Assembly (NCBI GenBank): GCA_900169235.1
Contig: FWCC01000009.1
Span: 1-64,000 of the forward strand
Direction of reading: 5' to 3'
DNA: 64,000 nt
DNA from: Zarea fungicola
Lineage: Eukaryota > Ascomycota > Sordariomycetes > Hypocreales > Cordycipitaceae
In this document: piece by piece, positions 56,866-64,000 of the stretch
Layout of the letters: each line of letters starts with the position of its first letter
How positions within the stretch are numbered: the first letter of the stretch is position 1
Notes under the pieces: generated by a model
What the model was told of the DNA's origin: nothing
Databases searched by the model: none
Seen by the model: only the letters and a program-made list of their open reading frames with translations
Program-made: the position numbers and the translations under genes

Positions 56866-58150
56866 TTATAGCTCGTTCTTGAGGAATTCAAGGATGCTCT
56901 GATACGCCTGCGTGTGCGAGTAGCCAAAGTTGACGCCATGAGCTCCCCCCTTTACAATTGTAGTGGTGAAAGCCTTGGCATTCCTGAAGTTGGGCTTGGA
57001 CAGCTGCAGGATATCAGGGGCCTGGCCCGTTACATCGTCGTGGCAGTTGCCGCCGCAAAAGGGAAGATCGTACTCGCCGGTGATCAGCTGCACGGCGCCG
57101 GCAAAGTTGCTTGGTGCGGCCGCGCCGTCACCCACGGTGAAGAGCTCGGCGACAGCGGCGGGCTGGTTCTTGGAGGCAAGGTCGTTGAGAAGCGCGACAT
57201 CAAAGTCACCGGGGGCGAGAAACTCCATCTGCACGCCAATCGAGGTCTTGGGTGCCATGTAGCCAGTGACGTAGCCGTTCTTGAGCCGATCGCTGACTGT
57301 GGCGACGGGGGCAAAGTCGGAACCAAGAGTGAAGAGGGGAATGTAGTTGGGATACTGGGAGAAGCCAGTGAGGACAATGGCCTTGGTAATGTCGGGGTAT
57401 TGAGATGACAGCGAGTATGTCATGGCGGCGCCGTAGGAGTGACCGATGTGCACCTTGGTGGTGAAGTTGTGACCTTGGTAGTCGAAAAGGTGTCCGTCAT
57501 CAACGGCCTTGGTGAGTTGATGCAGCGCTTCCACTTCGAGAGCCAGCTGGATTTCGTTGACAGGGTCACCGTGGGAGGACCCTGCAATGCCAAGACGGTC
57601 CCAAGACAAGGTTGAGTAGCCAGCGTTGAGAGCTTGGGCAACATAAGAGTAGTTGTATTTGGCATAAGGATAATCCCAGTAGGAGCGGTCGAAGCCAAAG
57701 CCGTGGGTTAGAATTTGGAGCGTAGAGGAAGGACCTGCCTTGGGATGGCAAAGAGTAGCAGCCAGCGTGTAGTCCTTTTTGATGTGGAACTTGTCCTGTT
57801 TGAAAGGTCAGAAAGCTGGTGCCTCAAAACGAAGATTGTTCATGAGACATGATTTGGCGGAAAGCTAGTGACTTTAGCATTTTGGAAGAAACATACGTTT
57901 GAAACAAGTCCCGCTGCAAAGTCGCTTCCGTGACGGATAAAGCTGAGCCAAAGGTTGGTCATGTCAACTTCCTGGTCAGTAGCCTTAAAGTTGAACTGCT
58001 TAATCGTGGTATCGACCGTGACAGGGACTTTGATGTCTCGGCAATTTTTGCCATTGAATGGGGGATCCGCTGGCGCAGCAGATGAGTCTTGTGGCGCCGG
58101 TGCAGCAATAGCACTGAAAAGGCCGCTGACAGGACTGCGAGTTTGTACAT
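56866..58150 (-). CDS. secreted alpha/beta hydrolase; signal-peptide exon one base out of frame
   Basis: Exon 2 (57795-56866, 310 codons) holds an alpha/beta-hydrolase fold: THGFGFDRSYWDYPY oxyanion region, STLSWDRLGIAGSS, the nucleophile elbow GHSYG, TGEYDLPFCGGNC with the late acid, and the catalytic-type His in GGAHGVNFGY. Exon 1 ends at 57897 and reads IKVPVTVDTTIKQFNFKAT. The first ATG after the TATA box is 58150. It gives the signal-like start MYKLAVLSAAFS but in a frame one nucleotide off from the rest; the correct frame resumes as SAIAAPAPQDSS. A single-base loss within the signal peptide would explain this (about 394 residues if intact). Otherwise an upstream in-frame ATG at 58226 or 58259 starts a protein without signal. 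Substrate is unknown. Confidence 0.7.
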
Positions 58151-58247
58151 TGTATTGACGAGATGGGATGAGAAAACGTTGGAGTTGTAATGATGCCGTT
58201 GTGTGGTGTGAAGAAGGCTGTATCATTCGGGAGGGGGAGTTGCCTGA

Positions 58248-58255
58248 TTTTATAT
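58248..58255 (-). promoter_or_regulatory. TATA box of the alpha/beta hydrolase gene
   Basis: ATATAAAA on the minus strand lies 98 bases upstream of the ATG at 58150. It is too close to the ATGs at 58226 and 58259 for them to be normal starts, which supports 58150 as the original start. Confidence 0.5.
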
Positions 58256-58259
58256 GCAA

Positions 58260-60780
58260 AGAATTACGGCAGTCCGCGAAACTTCTCGCTCAAGAACGAG
58301 TGACAACTCGTACACTCAAGACACGCTTCGATTGATCAAAATCAAGTTGAGCATTTTGCATAGCGTTAACCAGTGCCACTCCAGCTCTCTTGCACGGGTT
58401 ATTGAACCGAATGACAGATACACGCACGGCATTTCACACCGGTAAGTTCAAGTGCGAAATACTCGACACCGATTTTCCAGTATTACCCTCAACGTCGACC
58501 ACCGGCAGGCCGGATGAATACCCTGGATGCTCGTGGTCGAGGTTGCTGTGGATGATATGCGTACAGATTTCCCCGAGCGGTCCGATCCGACTTACAAATC
58601 TCTGTGGCGGGTCTCGGGTTTAACATACCATGGAATGCAAAAAGCCGCAGTGCCATGGTCCGTTTCTTTTTGGCAGCTCTCCACCTAAGATTCCTAGCTT
58701 ATTTACAACCTTCAAGCCTGGTTTTGGTGGGTATATGACGCGGGGGTAATACCACGGAGGCACTCCCATTAACCCTAGTTTGTGCGTCCGGTGCCCTTCT
58801 GAGGTAAGAACATATTAAATTCAGCCATTGAACTGTTGAATTCCAACGTAAAGCTCCCGTCCTGCCTCTGGGGCAGCCATTTGCCGCTTACCTTTCCCGG
58901 TCTATTGTCCAGTGGCAAATTGTGCCTGCCTATTACCTAGAACAATTCTCTTCTAAAGCTGACATCATAAAGCACGCTTAGAAATTTTAAGCCTTGAGAT
59001 TATTATTTTTAAAACTAATAATTATGTGATCAGAGGGACTGTACGCCGCCACTCCCGCCTTTAGATTGAACTCAGCTCCCGACGCAAATCCGGTTCGGGG
59101 GCTCGCGACATGCTGTCCTATACATGATTCGGCGTTTTGATGTAAACTAGCCCAGTCCATCATATTACAACAGAACTTCTAGAAAGCCAAAAGCATGAGA
59201 TTCTACTGCAGAATCAACAAAGATATATGGAGACGTATCTCATCAGAGTTTTGAACTACAGATTCAGTTTCGATTGTGTATGCCCAAGTACGCCATGCGG
59301 GAAGGCAAAAAAACTACAGAAATTTACAAATGATAACATTTGCGGTGCAATAAAAGATTGAAGTTTCGCTTTCGGTATTAGAGTCGAATAAAGCGAGCCG
59401 CTCAGTAGACGACCGTTACAAAAGCCCGATGATGTCTGCATTGTCGCTGATCAACATAAGCTCATCCATGTTGCGTCGTGCATATAGGTACAAAACAGCG
59501 GAGCACGACTTGCCGACTCACTTTCCGAGATTGGTTCCACACAGCTCACAAATGATATGGAGTAAACTAGTGTAAAGGATGTCCAAACTGAGACGACTGA
59601 ATGGCCTTGTAGAGAGATGCTGAGCACGTAGCTACAGGGCAACCACAGAACAGGATCCATTTCAGATGTGGACATTTTTGCTCGCATAGTGGGTGGTGCT
59701 TACCATCTACCGCTGGCTTACAAAAGAGCAACAGAAGTGGGTGTCAACTATTTAGAAAAGCGACCTTGCAGGGGTCAAATACTAAGTGCCTCCCACTGCA
59801 TAAGTTCTGCATACAGGCTCAAACAGGGTTCTCTGCCAGCTATAAGCATGGCAGCTCTTGGTTTAAACCATGCGCTTAACGTCCGATTGACTAGAAAGAT
59901 ACATCGTTTCGGCCGGTAAATGGAGAAATCTTATACTAGATTGCGCCTCCCGCAGCGGTGGCTGCTAATGACATGGGCCAAAGTAGAATAGATTTACCTC
60001 GTATTCCCATCTCTAGAATCCAGCTTGTTTCTATTGACCTGCTGATCGTGGCAGGGTGTAATGACGAAGCGTCGGACAATGCCAAGACTCCAGTAGTTTG
60101 TCATTCCATCACAGACCCACAAGTGCTCTTAGTGGGGGCTAAATATAGCTGTTCGTTGGAATCCCTAGGCCAACTCAGTGAGCAAGGCAAAGTTGAAGTA
60201 GGTATCCGCGAGGTAGTCGAACTGTCTGACTCTGAAGTGGCAGGGGATCAAATTCCCATCTCACTTCCTAAGGGCCGAGCTCTAAAAACAGCATACGCAT
60301 GCCAGCTGCGCATAGACTAGATTCACAAGATCACTCTCCCCCGGGCACTATTAACTCCATTGAGAGCGTGATCTGGTCGCGCCCGTATCATGGCGGCGAC
60401 GATGATCGCCAAGCCGTCAAGCAAGCTCGGCCGGTACCGAAGCTGATCAATTAACACTTTATATTCTGCATTAGTAGCGAAGAGTGAAACGTTTACATGC
60501 CAAGAGATTCAATGCAATTGTGGCTTGCGGTCTGACTGCGTTTTATACGGCAGGACAAGACAATAGGGCGACAGAAACAGAAACATAATTCATGAAAAGT
60601 GCTTATTAGAGTTGAGAGCCCTCTGCTTGGACTTAATTTCTGCCACTCGACGGGATTGCAACGGCGAGAGTGGGCAAATTGACCCCGCCGTTCTGGATCA
60701 GTAAATTTGGCTCAACAACTCTGCTAAAGCCGATCATTCCGTTGAATGTCCTGGCCCTTCAGTAAACCTCCTTATTCATA
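58260..60780. other. 2.5-kb stretch without a supported gene
   Basis: Open frames at 59668-59919 and 59958-60320 (plus) read like partial protein (for example PVVCHSITDPQVLLVGAKYS) but match no family I recognise and lack clear splice structure. They may be decayed coding sequence. Confidence 0.4.
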
Positions 60781-61210
60781 GCTAAGGCAAGAAAATAAAA
60801 CTAAAACTTATTTAGCCCATCTCTACCGCTAAAATACTTTAACAAATAAGAATCTATAATAAGGAAGGATAATGTCTTTAATTCTATAAAATTCATAGCT
60901 AGTTGACCTCTAAATTATATGTAGAGGGTGGGGCTACCTAGCTATGAATTCAGCATAGCTAGGCCTAACACAGTAATAGTCTTACTATTAAGAGTATGGT
61001 CTCTTAGTAATACTTACTTATGAATATTGTTTAAATAACCTGACTTGCTTTAGAGCATACCTAACTATGACTTATGTTATTAAGATCATTATTACACCTA
61101 ATCCCCACCCTATGCAATATAAGGTCAATAATATGCATATTTCCTATACACAAAGTTCTATCTGGTTGCAGCTTTTTGGTAGTTTGCGAGCCGGTGATTT
61201 CCAATCATAA
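60781..61210. other. AT-rich, RIP-like island with inverted repeat
   Basis: The island is AT-rich and full of TA-type dinucleotides. It carries 13-bp inverted arms AATTCATAGCTAG (60890-60902) and CTAGCTATGAATT (60938-60950) around a 35-bp centre. CTAG/TAGCTA strings recur throughout. It may be the remains of a small inverted-repeat transposon. It lies just upstream of the ammonia-lyase gene. Confidence 0.5.
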
Positions 61211-61343
61211 TATTTATACCGAAGTTTCTCGCGTTTGATTACATGCAAACACAACAGCTGAACAAGCTTTACAGTCTCTGTCGGGGAAAAAGTCGAAACA
61301 ACAGTTTTGATACGACGCTGCGCCTAGCCTTTCGTAGTAAATC

Positions 61344-63651
61344 ATGGACAAAGGAAATGGAGTCACTCATTATAATGTTTATGAGCAATGGCCAACTCCC
61401 CACGCGGACAATGTGTTGCTATGCTGGAACAAGTTACGCGAGTTTGTTCAAACCGGCTCAATTGAGATCAACGGCGACTCACTTCAAGTTGCAGCTGTCG
61501 TTGCATGTGCGAGGTATATTAATTTAATGCTTGCGTCGGATTATACTGATGCTAAAATGACTTGCACAGACATAGCTGTAACGCCAAAGTTATGAAAGAT
61601 TCGAATGTCGATGGTCGAATCGAATCAAGTGTTGCGGCGCTCCACAGCTATCTTAATAAGGGGTATGTATTATACGGTACGTTGCCACTCATTTTCATAA
61701 GAATAGAAGCTGTCTAATCATATCGCCTTTAGGTGTTAATACGGGCTTCGGTGGCAGCGCGGACACACGTACAAAGGATCTCACTGACCTTCAAAGGGCT
61801 CTTCTGCAACTGACTCAAAGTGCCATCCTGACTTCTGAGGACAAATCCGGCAATTAAGCCAACAATGAATATCTGGGATCCCACAGTATGCCCAGTGCTT
61901 GGACTCGCGCAATGATGCTGCTCCGCTGCAACACTAATATTCGGGGTCACTCTGCCATTATTGCTAATACCGTGGGCACTATGATTAAACTTCTGCACCA
62001 TGATATTGTGCCAATTATACCGCTTCGAGGATCAATTTCAGCTTCGGGAGATCTCATGCCCATGTCATACGTCGCTGGTGCCATACAAGGCTGTCCGGAT
62101 ATTTTCGTGCGCGTCGGCTGCAAAGTTAGCGGCCACAAGGTCATGACGGCTGAGAAAGCCTTGCGAGGTGCTGGCATTACACCTGTGGCTCTCGGTCCCA
62201 AGGAGGGCCTGTCTTTGATCAATGGTACATCTGCTGCCACAGCTGTGTCAGCTCTGGGTCTCTACGAAGCCAACCAGCTGGCACTCATTTCGCAAATGCT
62301 GACGGCACTGTCTTCCGAGGCTCTCGGCGCCAATGCTGAATGGGCGCATCCTTTCATAGCAGCGGTGCGGCCTCATTCGGGGCAGATTGAGGCCGCTCAA
62401 AATATCCGTACTTTTATCAAGGGCTCCAAGCTGGTTTACGGCCTTGAACAAACCAAGGACCGCTTCAAAGCCGGTCTGGCGCAGGAACGTTACGCCCTGC
62501 GCAGCTCCCCCCAATGGCTCTCTCCACTCCTCGAAGACCTCATGAGCGCTGAGAGACAGCTAACTGTCGAGATCAATTCCACCACTGACAACCCCGTTGT
62601 GAATGTGGCGGACAATGACATTCACTGCGGGGCCAACTTCCAGGCTGCATCTGTCACTTCGGCCACAGAAAAGGTCCGCCTAGCGTTGCAAAGTATTGGC
62701 AAAATGCTTTTCGCGCAGACGTCTGAAATGATCAATCCTGATTTGAGCAATGGCTTACCTCCCAATTTGGCGGCGGACGACCTCAGCCTGTCTTTCTGCC
62801 TCAAGGGCATTGACGTCAACACCGCGGCGTACACTTCAGAGCTAGGCTTCCTCGCCAATCCCGTCAGCAACCATGTTCAATCAGCTGAGATGCACAACCA
62901 AGCTATCAATTCTCTTGGACTTTTGTCAGCAAGGCAGACGATGGCAGCTGTGGAGGTGCTTTCGCTCATTGTTGCAAACTGCATGTATACAGGATGTCAA
63001 GCCGTTGATATCCGAACCATGCACAAAACGTTCTTAGCCCACATCGTGGATCCGATAAGAGCCCTGATATCCACCTTGACTGGTGGCAAGGAAAGTGTGA
63101 ATATTCAGACAGCCTCCGGATCGACAGCGTTCTTCGATCTGTTTTGGAAGGAGTTCGAGGACGTCTGGTATAGCAATGCTCACCTCGACGCTGGCCCGCG
63201 CTGCAAAAAGGCTTTCGAGGCGCTTGTCACTGTGGTGGTTATGTACTCAGCTCAGATTGGAGTAGATGGTCTCAGTGCGAGTGAGCTCGAAGAATCTCGA
63301 CAGGCCTTATCCGCTCTGACTCTGGGGACCTACATGGCCCATCGTGAGAGGGTTTTTCGCAAACCCACAACTGCAGAGTTTTTGGGAGAAGGCACGAAAA
63401 TCATGTATAATTTTTTGAGAGACCAACTTGGTGTACCCATGCATCGCGGTCTTGTCGAGCAACCTGTTGCTGGTGCAGCGGACGGCAATATGATCGACGG
63501 CCGCCCCAAAAAGACAATTGGCTCGTGGGTCTCCCTGGTCTACGAAGCCGTTCGTACTGGTTCATTTTCTGATGTCATGTTGGAGTTTGTGCGTGCCTCA
63601 CGAAGCGTCTCTACGCCCGCTAATCACAAAATCAGGCCGACAGCAACCTGA
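61344..63651 (+). pseudogene. phenylalanine/histidine ammonia-lyase family gene with in-frame TAA
   Basis: Three exons (61344-61513, 61570-61676, 61733-63651) join in frame to 731 codons, close to fungal PAL length. LYGVNTGFGGSADTRTKDL holds the catalytic loop Tyr. RGSISASGDLMPMSY carries the Ala-Ser-Gly triad that forms the MIO cofactor. EINSTTDNPVVN and the HNQAINSLGLLSARQTM region follow, and then the PAL C-terminal helices. The family deaminates Phe, Tyr or His to the acrylic acid and ammonia. At codon 134 (61855-61857) an in-frame TAA separates DKSGN from ANNEYLGSHSMPSAW, where intact homologues read through. No splice site removes it cleanly. CAA-to-TAA is a RIP-type change. An ATG at 61888 could start a 587-residue part lacking the loop Tyr. 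Confidence 0.75.
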
Positions 63652-64000
63652 ATGGCAAGCAATCCGCAGATGGCCAGAATAGTCATTCAACATACCAATA
63701 GTTAGAATAGCGTTAACAGATTCTACTAAATAGAGAACTATAGACCTGAATGTATCAAGCTCACAGATAAACTACAGAACACAAAGTCTGTAAGGCCTAG
63801 CATTTTTACCTTAACCAATAATAGTGATTAAACTATTACGGATACTATAGCTAATATAAAGAAGATAATAAGAAAAATAATAAGAAGATAGCTAGAAGAT
63901 AGCTAGAAGATAGCTATAAAATATATCTTATAACTTTTTTAATTACTAGAGAGGAGGAGGTCCTCTTTAGTATGCACTATACTACTATCTCGCCTTTATC
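63652..64000. other. AT-rich tail with tandem repeat
   Basis: A/T-rich sequence continues to the window end, including repeated AATAATAAG strings. No coding is supported. The 11-bp repeat is listed separately. Confidence 0.55.
63883..63915. repeat. AGAAGATAGCT x3 tandem repeat
   Basis: Three perfect head-to-tail copies of an 11-bp unit lie in an AT-rich block downstream of the ammonia-lyase gene. Confidence 0.88.

Overview
The window reads as nuclear DNA of a filamentous ascomycete. Genes are monocistronic on both strands and are broken by short GT-AG introns (about 45-110 nt) with CTAAC/CTGAT-like branch points. Recognisable products are fungal: Zn2Cys6 regulator, Erg6, CMT1-type mannosyltransferase, KP4-like secreted protein, HET-type C-terminus. 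A run of conserved genes (CHMP1/Did2, Ski2, Pdb1, Erg6, Slt11, Mzm1, zuotin) together with AT-rich, RIP-like islands suggests Sordariomycetes, possibly Hypocreales. I cannot name a genus from the sequence. No rRNA, confident tRNA or CRISPR was found.

Layout. (a) 0-8 kb is gene-poor: a secreted GH25-type lysozyme (587-1264, minus), a 10-cysteine small secreted protein (4566-4838) and a three-exon coiled-coil protein (6541-7166, minus). (b) 8-20 kb looks like an accessory metabolic neighbourhood: a beta-lactamase-fold serine hydrolase (8111-9544), a Zn2Cys6 regulator (9997-12050), a PNPOx-like/ferredoxin-reductase fusion (12126-14201, minus), an acyl-CoA synthetase (16301-18081, minus) and, diverging from it, an ApbA/PanE-type ketopantoate reductase (18826-19934). 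The divergent intergenic region carries a CGG-N11-CCG palindrome of the kind Zn2Cys6 proteins bind. Between the oxidoreductase and the synthetase lie a HET-protein C-terminal relic and a complete 371-bp hAT-like MITE with a perfect 8-bp target duplication. (c) 20-31 kb is gene-poor and repeat-bearing. It holds a small secreted protein whose first exon is only the ATG, a decayed GST fragment, a 267-bp solo LTR with a perfect 5-bp target duplication, a Kex2-type secreted pre-pro-protein (26600-27686) and a KP4-like protein (28376-28765, minus).

(d) 31-50 kb is a dense housekeeping block. It encodes a GT69 mannosyltransferase, a GST, ESCRT-III CHMP1/Did2, exosome cofactor helicase Ski2, pyruvate dehydrogenase E1-beta, sterol C24-methyltransferase Erg6, splicing factor Slt11/Ecm2, mitochondrial LYR factor Mzm1 and ribosome-associated J-protein zuotin. 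An APH-type kinase-fold protein follows at 49.8-50.7 kb. (e) 50-64 kb returns to accessory character: an NCS1 (Fur-type) nucleobase transporter, a 9-cysteine secreted protein, a small unknown gene, a secreted alpha/beta hydrolase whose signal-peptide exon is out of frame by one base, and a phenylalanine/histidine ammonia-lyase gene with an in-frame TAA beside an AT-rich island.

Coordinates of spliced genes are my own reconstructions from frame, splice consensus and family resemblance. No alignment or RNA evidence was available.
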